A stretch of 64,000 bases of DNA from UBA9620 sp965220695. GTDB lineage: Bacteria; Acidobacteriota; Vicinamibacteria; Vicinamibacterales; UBA8438. Of this stretch, positions 46,598-54,350 are shown piece by piece. The first letter of the stretch is position 1, and the number at the start of each line of letters is the position of its first letter. The notes below the pieces were generated by a model that saw nothing but the letters and a program-made list of their open reading frames with translations, had not been told where the DNA came from and ran no database searches. The translations under genes and the position numbers were made by a program. The stretch lies in assembly GCA_965220695.1 (NCBI GenBank), contig OZ244838.1:3534001-3598000 (forward strand). The letters are read 5' to 3'.

Positions 46598-48076
46598 ATG
46601 CGTGACACGGACACAGCCTCACCCGCGGCTGCGGGCGACCGCCAGGCGGTCTGGATGCTGATCGCGGCCAGCGCCCTGATGCTGACCGTGCACCTGCTGC
46701 CGGTCCCGGCGCCGCTCGAACGCAACGGCGAGCTGATCGCCCTCACCGTCGACGGCAAGACCTGCCTTGCCATCCTGCTGTTCGCCGTCACGCTCTGGGT
46801 CAGCGAGGCGATGCCGTTTCCCGCCACCTCGCTGCTGGTGCTGGTGCTGATTCCCGCCTTCGGCATCACCGACTTCGCGTCGGCGGTGCGCGCCGGGTTC
46901 GGCAACCCGCTGATCGTGTTCTTCATCGGCGTGTTGTTCTTGTCGACCGGTTTCACGCGCTCGGGGCTGGGGACACGGATGGTGCTGCACGTGTTGCGTC
47001 TGTCAGGCACCCGCACGGACCGTGTGCTGCTGGGGTTCATCACCGCCGGCGCCCTGCTGTCGATGTGGATTACCGACATGGCGGTCGCGGCGGTCATGCT
47101 GCCGCTGGGCGTCGGGGTGCTGAGAGACGCCGGCCTGAAACCGCTCGAAAGCAACTACGGGCGCGCCCTGATGATCTCGTGCGCCTACGGCCCGCTGATC
47201 GGTGGCATCGGGACCCCGGCCGGTACCGCCGCCAACCTGATCGCCCTCAGCTACCTGGAGGAGCTGGCCGGCGTGTCGATCTCGTTCGGCCAGTGGATGC
47301 TGCTGGGTGTCCCGGCCGCCGTGTTGATGATTCCGATGGGCTGGTGGCTGCTGCTGCGGATCTTTCCGCCCGAGATCGAACGACTGCCGTTCGACCGCGC
47401 CGAGATTGAACAAAAGCTGGCGGCGTTGGGACCCCTCGAACCGGTCGAGCGCAAGACGCTGGCCATCTTCGCCCTGACCATCACCGGTTGGTTGATCACC
47501 CCCTGGCTGGCCGACCTGACCGGCGGACGGGTCGACCCGCCGGTGCAGGCGGTCGCGCTGTTCGGCGGCCTGACACTGTTCCTGCCGGCCATCCGGGTGA
47601 TGACCTGGAAAGAGGCGCAGCAGAACATGGACTGGGGTGGGGTCATGCTCATCGTGGCCGGGCTCTCGCTCGGCCTGATGGTGTTCGAGACCGGAGCCGC
47701 ACGCTGGCTCGCGCAACTGCTGCTCGGCAATCTGATTCTGATTCCGGAGCTCCTGCGCCCCTTCGTCATCGTGATCGCGGTCGCGCTGCTGCATCTGCTG
47801 TTCTCCAGCAACACGGTCACCGGTTCCCTCATCATGCCGATCCTGCTGGCGCTGGCGCTCGACCTCGGGCTGGACGCCTGGACGATCGCCGCCCCGGCCG
47901 CCTTCACCTCGACCCTGGCGTTCATTCTCGTCACTGAGAGCCCGACCAACGTCCTGCCGTACTCGGCCGGCTACTTTTCGATCCGCGACATGGCGAAGGT
48001 CGGTATCTGGATGACCCTCGCCGCCGCCGTTGCCGTGACCGTGTCGGTCAACGTCATGGGCCTGATCGGCGGCTGA
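46598..48076 (+). CDS. SLC13/DASS family Na+/dicarboxylate or anion symporter
   Basis: 492 aa, about 11-12 transmembrane segments. Family marks: the two SNT-type sites appear as ISCAYGPLIGGIGTPAGTAAN and LLFSSNTVTGSLIMPI plus ESPTNVLPYSAGYF near the end, and LFAVTLWVSEAMPFPATSLLVL early. Imports di- or tricarboxylates or sulfate with Na+. 18 nt after the SSS gene, so likely the last gene of the cytochrome-peptidase-SSS-DASS run. Cargo undetermined. Confidence 0.9.
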   Translation: MRDTDTASPAAAGDRQAVWMLIAASALMLTVHLLPVPAPLERNGELIALTVDGKTCLAILLFAVTLWVSEAMPFPATSLLVLVLIPAFGITDFASAVRAGFGNPLIVFFIGVLFLSTGFTRSGLGTRMVLHVLRLSGTRTDRVLLGFITAGALLSMWITDMAVAAVMLPLGVGVLRDAGLKPLESNYGRALMISCAYGPLIGGIGTPAGTAANLIALSYLEELAGVSISFGQWMLLGVPAAVLMIPMGWWLLLRIFPPEIERLPFDRAEIEQKLAALGPLEPVERKTLAIFALTITGWLITPWLADLTGGRVDPPVQAVALFGGLTLFLPAIRVMTWKEAQQNMDWGGVMLIVAGLSLGLMVFETGAARWLAQLLLGNLILIPELLRPFVIVIAVALLHLLFSSNTVTGSLIMPILLALALDLGLDAWTIAAPAAFTSTLAFILVTESPTNVLPYSAGYFSIRDMAKVGIWMTLAAAVAVTVSVNVMGLIGG

Positions 48077-48140
48077 ATTCCGCGGTGAGCGCAGCGGGAT
48101 CCCGGATGTGGACCGTGGTCCGCCGGCCCGCCGGGTGGGG

Positions 48141-49013
48141 TCAGGACATCGCGGCCGGGACCAGGTCGGTGGCCGCCACCCGGTCCGGGTCGTAGAACGG
48201 GCGGTCCCCCTTGATCGTCACCCGGTAGCCGTGGCGGGTCTGTGGAAAGTAGTCCCAGATGGCGTGGTGCTGCGTGCAGCGGTTGTCCCAGAACGCCACC
48301 GAGTTCGCGCGCCAGCGGAACCGGCACTGGAACTCGGGCGCGGCGCAGTGTTGCAGCACGAACGCCAGCAACGCGTCGCTCTCGGCCGGCTTCAACTCCT
48401 TGAAGCGGGTTGTGAACCCCTGATTCACATACAGCGCCTGACGGCCGGTCACCGGATGCGTCCGCACGGCCGGGTGCTCGGCCGACGGATAGCTCTCGTC
48501 CCTGAGATGCCCGGCGCCGTAGCGCCCGACGTAGTACTGCCGCCCGTCGTGCACCGCGGTCAACTGGGCGAGCAGTCGCTGCATCCGGTCGGACAGCCCG
48601 TCCCAGGCGGCGTACATGCTGGCGAACAGCGTATCGCCGCCCGAGTCCGGCACCTGCTCGATACGCAGAATGCTGCCCATCGGCGGCTCGACGTCACAGG
48701 AGACGTCCGAGTGCCACACCTCGCCGGCCACGAACTTCACGGTCGCATCGCCGTGCACGACGAGAATCTCGGGGTGCGCGCCGTCCTTGGGCGCCGCGGG
48801 GTGAATGTGCAGGTCGCCGAACAGGCGGCCGAACGCCTTGTGCTGCTCGAACGACAACTCCTGATCGCGGAAGAACAGCACCTGGTGCGTCATCAGGGCA
48901 CTATGCAGCGTATCGAACGCCTGCGGTGTCAGCGGCGCCGCGAGATCGGCACCGGTCACCTCGGCGCCGATCACGGGAGATACCGGGTCGATGCCGATCG
49001 ACTGCTCACTCAT
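48141..49013 (-). CDS. TauD/TfdA family Fe(II)/2-oxoglutarate dioxygenase
   Basis: 290 aa. Double-stranded beta-helix oxygenase with the HxD motif WHSDVSCDVEP (about residue 100), the distal His in NRCTQHHAIWDYFPQ, and the 2-oxoglutarate-binding Arg in RHGYRVTIKGDRP. Closest in layout to taurine dioxygenase (SPVIGAEVTGADLAAPL start, THQVLFFRDQELSFEQH). It could release sulfite from taurine or act on another small substrate; no transporter gene for taurine lies beside it. Convergent with the DASS symporter gene. Confidence 0.9.
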   Translation of the reverse strand: MSEQSIGIDPVSPVIGAEVTGADLAAPLTPQAFDTLHSALMTHQVLFFRDQELSFEQHKAFGRLFGDLHIHPAAPKDGAHPEILVVHGDATVKFVAGEVWHSDVSCDVEPPMGSILRIEQVPDSGGDTLFASMYAAWDGLSDRMQRLLAQLTAVHDGRQYYVGRYGAGHLRDESYPSAEHPAVRTHPVTGRQALYVNQGFTTRFKELKPAESDALLAFVLQHCAAPEFQCRFRWRANSVAFWDNRCTQHHAIWDYFPQTRHGYRVTIKGDRPFYDPDRVAATDLVPAAMS

Positions 49014-49138
49014 GTCGTCAACTCCGTCTGCCCTGGCTTAAATTCCGATCCGCCCCCGGCCCGCGCCACGTCCTGTCCGCGACCTGCATTCGACCGGAGT
49101 CGGTTCGTGAAACGGTCGGATGATTGACAGCGGGCCGT

Positions 49139-49384
49139 CTACAGCGATTCGAGAAATTCCTGGATGCGCTTCCTGGTCAGATAGAACCCGCTCAAGTGTC
49201 GCTCGCCCGACACCATGGTGGGAATCGAGCGAACGCCCGCCCTGGCCGCACGCCCGAGGTTGGTCAGGTACTCGACCTTCTCGACCTGCAGGTCGGGAAA
49301 TTCCCCGCGCAGGCTCGCCAGCGAAAAGCCCGCCGCGTGGCACCGGGGGCACACGACCGAGTGGTAGAACGTCACCTTCTTCAT
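49139..49384 (-). CDS. Glutaredoxin/thioredoxin-like small redox protein
   Basis: 81 aa from ATG 49384 (MKKVTFYHSVVCPRCHAAG) with GGGGGGGAG just upstream. Redox motif C12PRC15 and a cis-Pro segment VRSIPTMVSG fit the thioredoxin fold. Likely a cytoplasmic disulfide reductase. Lies about 125 nt upstream of the TauD-like gene on the same strand, possibly cotranscribed. Confidence 0.8.
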   Translation of the reverse strand: MKKVTFYHSVVCPRCHAAGFSLASLRGEFPDLQVEKVEYLTNLGRAARAGVRSIPTMVSGERHLSGFYLTRKRIQEFLESL

Positions 49385-49454
49385 GAGACTCCCCCCCTGC
49401 ACGCGCGCTCGCGTCACCAGCGTCTACGCACGCCGTGGGTGGCCGGACGACGCC

Positions 49455-49558
49455 GTGAAATCGCGGTTCATAGTTTACGCCACCAGACGGCCCGCACCAT
49501 CCTGGACCGGGACGATCTCGTGCTGTCGGCGCAGGTACTCTCGGAGTTCTACCGGTAG
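49455..49558 (+). pseudogene. Remnant of a PIN-domain (VapC-like) toxin
   Basis: A plus-strand frame ending at 49558 reads RHQTARTILDRDDLVLSAQVLSEFY, a good match to the middle of VapC-like PIN toxins, with the conserved SAQVLxEF helix. Just before it in another frame is VKSRFIVYA, resembling the PIN start strand, implying a frameshift. The first acidic motif (DTN) and everything after EFY are missing, so it is a relic. It lies 13 nt from the Fic stop. Confidence 0.5.
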
Positions 49559-49570
49559 GCCACATGAAAG

Positions 49571-50746
49571 CTATGCTCTTCTCGGCATCTGGTTGCGGAG
49601 CAGGCCGGTGTTCGCCTGGAAGCGCCCCGTGTCCGGATTGCGCCGCAGCAGATCCATCGCGGCGAGAAACTGAACATCCCGCAGGAGGGTCCTGTCGGTC
49701 AGCGACGCGTAGGCTCTCGCCAGCCGCGTCGTGAGCACCGCGATTGCATCGAACGGCACTTCCTCGGTCAGCGGAAAGCTGAGCATGAGCGACCGCCGGC
49801 GCTTGAAGACGTTCTTCTTCCTGTACCCAACGTCGGCGAACCGCTGGTGGATCAGCATCTTCCACGCCATTTCGAACTGACTCTGCTGGATGGTCTGCAG
49901 GCTCTCCTGCAGTCCGTCCCGGTAACCCTGAACCGCGTAGGCAATGAACGCGCTGAGATCTCGCGCCTCGTTCGCCTTGTCGAGTTGGCGATAGTACTCG
50001 GGCCGGGTCTGGTTGTAGAAGTTCGAGAGAATGTGCGACGCGATGTCCGGGTTCCCCACCCGCAGGAGGATGTAGAACTCCAACAGCCGGCCGGTCCGGC
50101 CGTTCCCGTCACCGAAGGGGTGGATCCATTCGAGGTAGACATGGGTCACGATGGCCTGGACGACGGCCGCTGCGAAGGTCTGGCGTCCCTGGGCGAACTG
50201 GAACTCCTCCTGCAGCCAATCGCACAACCGCGCCGCCAACGCCGGCACGTCCTCTGCACGGGGACACTTGTACGGCCCGACGATGCGCTCGTCCTTGCGG
50301 AACTCCCCCGGCACCGCGTCGAAGTGATCACCCAGTTCGCGCCCGACCGCCTTGTGCAGTGTCTGAATCAACGGCACCGCGATCAGGCCGGTTCTTCCTT
50401 CTGCGACCACGTCCTTCAGAACCTGATTCATCGCGTTCAGAACATTCCTGACCTCGCGTTCCTGATATTCCTTGCTCGGTGCCAGCGATTCGCCGGCCGC
50501 CACCTTTTCCACTTCGATATCGGTGAGGGTATTTCCCTCGATGGCTGTTGTTGCCTGCGCCCCCTTCATCAGGGACACCGACAGCAGCTCGCGATACCGT
50601 TTCGGCAGCAGCGGCATCTCGCAAATCGCAGAGATGATTGCCTGGCATTGGCCGAGCTGGAAGTGGACCTCTGGCCGGATTTCCCAGTGGCGGCAGAACC
50701 GGATGTGAGGATAACGCGTCGCCAACGCCTGTGCGACAGATGTCAT
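49571..50746 (-). CDS. Fic family protein (AMPylase) with N-terminal inhibitory motif
   Basis: 391 aa. The Fic active-site loop HPFGDGNGRTGR (residues 209-220) is complete, so it should transfer AMP (or another nucleotide) to target hydroxyls. The inhibitory helix motif TTAIEGN (66-72) is of the S/TxxxE(G/N) type and N-terminal, so it is a class II, self-inhibited Fic. The C-terminal region (VFKRRRSLMLSFPLTEEVPFDAIAVL) may be a winged-helix part. ATG 50746 directly follows a 24-bp palindrome and a predicted promoter, leaving almost no leader. Target unknown. Confidence 0.93.
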   Translation of the reverse strand: MTSVAQALATRYPHIRFCRHWEIRPEVHFQLGQCQAIISAICEMPLLPKRYRELLSVSLMKGAQATTAIEGNTLTDIEVEKVAAGESLAPSKEYQEREVRNVLNAMNQVLKDVVAEGRTGLIAVPLIQTLHKAVGRELGDHFDAVPGEFRKDERIVGPYKCPRAEDVPALAARLCDWLQEEFQFAQGRQTFAAAVVQAIVTHVYLEWIHPFGDGNGRTGRLLEFYILLRVGNPDIASHILSNFYNQTRPEYYRQLDKANEARDLSAFIAYAVQGYRDGLQESLQTIQQSQFEMAWKMLIHQRFADVGYRKKNVFKRRRSLMLSFPLTEEVPFDAIAVLTTRLARAYASLTDRTLLRDVQFLAAMDLLRRNPDTGRFQANTGLLRNQMPRRA

Positions 50747-50784
50747 GACAAATAATTATTAGTATTTGTCCATCTGTGTGTCCA
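50747..50784 (-). promoter_or_regulatory. Promoter plus palindromic operator of the Fic gene, near-leaderless
   Basis: On the minus strand: -35 TGGACA (50779-50784), 17-bp spacer, -10 TAATAA (50756-50761). A start point about 7 nt on would fall within 0-5 nt of the ATG at 50746. A perfect inverted repeat GACAAATA-N8-TATTTGTC (50747-50770) covers the -10 and predicted start, so a bound repressor would block transcription. The region is markedly AT-rich against the local GC background. Confidence 0.6.
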
Positions 50785-50850
50785 CCGGCGGCAGCGTGGC
50801 ATCGATGACGGCGAGCCCGCTATAATGCTCGCCGTCGCGCCGCCGGGCGC

Positions 50851-51065
50851 GTAGGAGCACCTTGTGGTTGCCCTGTTCGTCAGGATTCCGTGGGGAAACG
50901 CCGAATTCTGCGTGAAAACACCTGTAGGGGCAACCCTTGTGGTTGCCCTGTTCGTCAGAATTCCGCGGGGAAGCGCCGAATTCCGCGCGAAAATACCTGT
51001 AGGGGCAACCCTTGTGGTTGCCCTGTTCCGCAGAATGCAGCGGGGCTTTCGCTACGGGCTGCCAA
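50851..51065 (-). repeat. 75-bp triple repeat of the hairpin unit with one TIR-element end
   Basis: Three hairpin units with an exact 75-bp step (GTGGTTG word at 50864, 50939 and 51014); the first is degraded (GTAGGAGCACC), the others intact (arms GGGCAACC/GGTTGCCC). Linkers contain GAATTC/TGCG words as in the 47-bp array. The block ends with GCAGCGGGGC and a TIR-like CTACGGGCTGCCAAG, so it is the same composite as at 4333-4734 but with a longer period. It fills the gap between Fic and nitronate monooxygenase; a possible -10 TATAAT is at 50821. Confidence 0.88.
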
Positions 51066-51092
51066 GCTGCACCGCCGAGAGTTCGAAACCCC

Positions 51093-52094
51093 ATGATCAA
51101 GACACGTTTTACGGAGATTTTCGGCGTCGACCACCCGATCGTCCAGGGCGGTATGCAGCACGTCGGCCTGGCCGAGCTGATCTCGGCGGTCGCCAACGCC
51201 GGGGCGCTCGGATTCCTGACCGCGCTGACCCAGCCGACCCCGGACGCGCTCACGAAGGAGATCGCGCGCACCCGTGAGATGACCGACCGGCCGTTCGGCG
51301 TGAACCTCACGATTCTGCCGACCCTGAAACCGGTGCCCTACGAGGAATATGCACGGGCGATCATCGAATCAGGCGTGAAGATCGTCGAGACCGCCGGCAA
51401 CAATCCGCAACGGTTCATCCCGGCGTTCAAGGCGGCCGGCATCAAGCTGGTGCACAAATGCACGTCGGTGCGGCATGCCGTCAAGGCGGAGGCGATCGGC
51501 TGCGACGCCATCAGCATCGACGGCTTCGAGTGCGCCGGCCATCCCGGCGAGGACGACATTCCCGGTCTCATCCTGATCCCGTGCGCCGCCGATCGGGTGA
51601 ACATCCCGATGATCGCCTCGGGCGGGTTCGGCGATGCCCGGGGGCTGGTCGCGGCGCTGGCGCTGGGCGCCGACGGCATGAACATGGGGACCCGCTTCAT
51701 GGCGACCCGCGAGGCCCCGATCCACGAGAACATCAAGCAGCAACTGGTCGAGGCCAGCGAGCGCGACACCGCGCTGATCTTCCGCACGATGCGCAACACG
51801 GCCCGGGTGTTCAGGAACGACGTGGCCGACGAGGTCCGTTCGATCGAAGGCCGCGGCAACGCCACGATCGACGACATCAAGCATCTCGTCGCGGGCGAGC
51901 GCGGCAAGCAGGCGCTGAAGGCGGGGGACACCAACGCCGGGATCTGGTCGGCCGGCATGGTCGCCGGACTGATTCGGGACATCCCGAGTTGTCAGGAGCT
52001 CGTCGAGCGGATCATGTCGGAGGCCGAGGCCATCATCGACGAACGGCTGGCCGGCATGCGGCCCAGGCCACGGGCTGCCAGAGCGCTGGTCTGA
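51093..52094 (+). CDS. Nitronate monooxygenase (2-nitropropane dioxygenase family)
   Basis: 333 aa from ATG 51093 (MIKTRFTEIFGVDHPIVQGG); upstream in-frame codons are repeat. FMN-dependent TIM barrel that oxidises alkyl nitronates. GGMQHVGLAELISAVANAG, HKCTSVRHAVKAEAIGCDA, and the phosphate-binding IASGGFGDARGLVAALALGADG are family marks; DGFECAGHPGEDD contains the region of the catalytic His. The last codons run through CCACGGGCTGCCAG (52068-52081), an element-terminus-like sequence, so the extreme C-terminus may be repeat derived. Confidence 0.9.
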   Translation: MIKTRFTEIFGVDHPIVQGGMQHVGLAELISAVANAGALGFLTALTQPTPDALTKEIARTREMTDRPFGVNLTILPTLKPVPYEEYARAIIESGVKIVETAGNNPQRFIPAFKAAGIKLVHKCTSVRHAVKAEAIGCDAISIDGFECAGHPGEDDIPGLILIPCAADRVNIPMIASGGFGDARGLVAALALGADGMNMGTRFMATREAPIHENIKQQLVEASERDTALIFRTMRNTARVFRNDVADEVRSIEGRGNATIDDIKHLVAGERGKQALKAGDTNAGIWSAGMVAGLIRDIPSCQELVERIMSEAEAIIDERLAGMRPRPRAARALV

Positions 52095-52204
52095 ATCGGC
52101 GGGATGCTGGCGGTCGCCAACGGCAGTCCCTGCAGGCGTCCGTGAGCGAGTGGGGATACAATCTGCAGAGTCGTTGAAGCTTCGCCAACCTGGAGTTCCG
52201 AGAG

Positions 52205-52297
52205 ATGAACCCGATCGTCCTGTTTCTGATTGCCTGTGTCGCCGCGTTCGCCTTGCACATCCTGATGGTGTTCGCGGTCGTTCCCAAGAAGAAGTAA
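52205..52297 (+). CDS. 30-aa single-helix membrane peptide
   Basis: MNPIVLFLIACVAAFALHIL then MVFAVVPKKK: one hydrophobic helix and a KKK end. GAGTTCCGAGAG lies just upstream of the ATG. A -10-like TACAAT lies about 45 nt before it (52157). Too short for most gene finders. It is a plausible small membrane protein standing alone between nitronate monooxygenase and the secreted VOC gene; no family recognised. Confidence 0.5.
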   Translation: MNPIVLFLIACVAAFALHILMVFAVVPKKK

Positions 52298-52402
52298 CCG
52301 GCCCGCGGCGCCGTGTCTCCGGACGACGGGTCGTCCGGCCGCCGCTGGACAAGCGGTCGACATGATCGTCCGTGTCCGCGCTCGCCATCAGAGGACCGAC
52401 CC

Positions 52403-53212
52403 ATGAAGACAGTCAAGCTCGCACCGATCGCCCTCGCCCCGGTCGTCGCCGTTCTCCTTGTCTTCGCCGCCGCACCGGCTGCCGCCCAGGACGCCGACTA
52501 CCACCACATGCATCTCACGGCGCCGGACGCCAGGGCCGCTGCGGCCTGGTACATCGAGCACATGGGCTGCGAGGACTTCGGGCGTGAAGGCGCCTGCGCC
52601 GTCGGCGACACCCAGTTCATCTGGTTCGAGCGGGAACCGACCGGCGCCAGCGTCGGGTCGGGGGTGAACCACATCGGGTTCTCGTTCCGTGACCTCGGCG
52701 CCAAGATGGCCGGGTGGCAGGCGGCCGGGCTCGACATCGAGAACCCGGACGAACCGATCCGCGACATTCCCGGCCTGTTCAAGCTGGCATTCCTGAGCGA
52801 CCCGTGGGGCGCCCGCATCGAGGTGGTGGAAGACCTCGAGTGGCTCGGGTTTCATCACATTCATCTCAGCTCGCCCGACCCGGATGGCGCGCTGGCCTGG
52901 TACAAGAACATCTTCGGCGGTGAGAGCGACAGCCTGAAGGGCCGTATCGACGGACTGCGGTACGGCGGCACCTGGCTGCTGGTGTCGCAGCTTCGCGAGG
53001 GGACCGTGGCCGCCACGCAGGGACGCGCAGTCGACCACCTCGGCTGGGGATTCCCCGATCTGGACGCGGCCGCCGCCGAGATCAAGGGCAAGGGTGTGGC
53101 GTTCACCCTTGAACCGCGGCCCTACACGAACCCCCTTGGACAGGAAATGAGGATTTCCTTCGTGACGGGGCCCGATGACGTACGGATCGAGATCGTGCAG
53201 CCGGGAAGCTGA
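52403..53212 (+). CDS. Secreted protein with two VOC (glyoxalase-like) domains
   Basis: 269 aa from ATG 52403 (MKTVKLAPIALAPVVAVLLV), with GAGGACC upstream. Signal peptide to about residue 28 (APAAAQ). Two vicinal-oxygen-chelate modules: the first from DADYHHMHLTAPDARAAAAW to ARIEVVEDL, the second from FHHIHLSSPDPDGALAWYKN to RIEIVQPGS, each starting with a His metal ligand and ending with a Glu. Metal-dependent lyase, dioxygenase or binding function is possible; export is unusual for VOC enzymes. Substrate unknown. Confidence 0.85.
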   Translation: MKTVKLAPIALAPVVAVLLVFAAAPAAAQDADYHHMHLTAPDARAAAAWYIEHMGCEDFGREGACAVGDTQFIWFEREPTGASVGSGVNHIGFSFRDLGAKMAGWQAAGLDIENPDEPIRDIPGLFKLAFLSDPWGARIEVVEDLEWLGFHHIHLSSPDPDGALAWYKNIFGGESDSLKGRIDGLRYGGTWLLVSQLREGTVAATQGRAVDHLGWGFPDLDAAAAEIKGKGVAFTLEPRPYTNPLGQEMRISFVTGPDDVRIEIVQPGS

Positions 53213-53319
53213 TCAGACGCAATGAACCTCGCGGACCGGCAGCGCCGAGCCGATCTGCCACTATCGCGCCCGGTACGGCGCCGGCTGCCGGGTGCACGTC
53301 CGCGCCGGCCGGCGGCTGA

Positions 53320-54159
53320 TCACGAGTCGTCGAGGGCGCCGAGGGCGATGCTGCGTTGATACGCGGCAAGCACCGCCTTCGACAGCACGGTTCGGAATCC
53401 ACCCTTGTCGAGCTCGTAGATCGCGGCGGCGGTGGTGCCGCCGGGCGAGGTCACCATGTTGCGCATCTCGGCCGGATGGACGGACGACCGCTCGGCGAAC
53501 GTGACCGAACCTCGCACCGTCTGAATAACCATCTGGCGCGCATCGGTCCGTGACCACCCCAGGTGCACGGCGGCGTCGATCAGCGCCTCCATCAGCATGA
53601 ACACATACGCCGGTCCGCTTCCGCTGACCGCGGTGGCCTTGTCGAGGAAGCTCTCGTCGCGAACGTGCAACTGCTTGCCGAGCGCACCCAGGATGGCGCC
53701 CGCCTGCTCGCGCTGCTTCTCCGACACCTCGTCGGTCGCGGTCCAGACCGTCATCCCCTCGCCCACCTGAGCCGGCGTGTTCGGCATGGTGCGAACGATC
53801 GCCTTGTGCCGGAGCCCGCCGGCGATCGACGCGATGCGGGCGCCGGCCACGATCGACACCACCAGCGTGGACGGCGGCAGCACGCCCGCGAGATCGGCGA
53901 ACACCGGCGCCAGCACCTGCGGCTTGACCGACAGCACGACGATACGCGCCGTGCGCGCGGCGGCCTGGTTGTCAACGACCGTCCTGACGCCGAACAGGCG
54001 TTCTATCGCGACCAGCCGCTCGGGGTGCGGGTCCGACGCCGTGATCGCGTCCGGCTCCACCAGGTCGTGCCGCAGCAGACCGCCGATCATCGCCTCGCCC
54101 ATCGCCCCCGCGCCGATGAAGGCGATCGGCGCATCGTGCAGAACCGTGGACCGTGTCAC
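53320..54159 (-). CDS. proC: Pyrroline-5-carboxylate reductase
   Basis: 279 aa from GTG 54159 (VTRSTVLHDAPIAFIGAGAM), preceded by AGGAGCGG. A 40-residue upstream extension is repeat DNA. Last step of proline synthesis: NAD(P)H reduction of P5C. Rossmann motif IAFIGAGAMGEAMIGG, then SVKPQVLAPV, RTMPNTPAQVGEG, the active-site ATAVSGSGPAYVFMLMEAL, and VTSPGGTTAAAI. Length normal. Stands alone; a short TIR-element copy sits upstream in the divergent gap. Confidence 0.95.
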   Translation of the reverse strand: MTRSTVLHDAPIAFIGAGAMGEAMIGGLLRHDLVEPDAITASDPHPERLVAIERLFGVRTVVDNQAAARTARIVVLSVKPQVLAPVFADLAGVLPPSTLVVSIVAGARIASIAGGLRHKAIVRTMPNTPAQVGEGMTVWTATDEVSEKQREQAGAILGALGKQLHVRDESFLDKATAVSGSGPAYVFMLMEALIDAAVHLGWSRTDARQMVIQTVRGSVTFAERSSVHPAEMRNMVTSPGGTTAAAIYELDKGGFRTVLSKAVLAAYQRSIALGALDDS

Positions 54160-54192
54160 GAACCGCTCCTTTCCATCGGGAATCCGACTGGA

Positions 54193-54289
54193 CTGACAGC
54201 CCGCGGCAAGAGCCCTGCTGCATTCGAACGGCGCGGCATCCCGCCTGGCCAATCTCGGTGCAACGCGGGGTTCTACCACCGCCTGCTGG
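54193..54289. repeat. Internally deleted TIR element (97 bp)
   Basis: Left terminus CTGACAGCCCGCGGCAAGAG followed by CCCTGCTGCATTCGAACGG and GCATCCCGCC; the right half resumes at CCAATCTCGGTGCAACGCGG and ends with a diverged terminus CTACCACCGCCTGCTGG. The central 70 bp of full copies are missing. It occupies the gap between divergent proC and the hydrolase gene, so both promoters lie in or beside it. Confidence 0.85.
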
Positions 54290-54350
54290 GGTTCACTATG
54301 TTATCCGCGAACCCGCGCGCCGCGCGTACTCCGGTATCCTCTCTTGTTCC

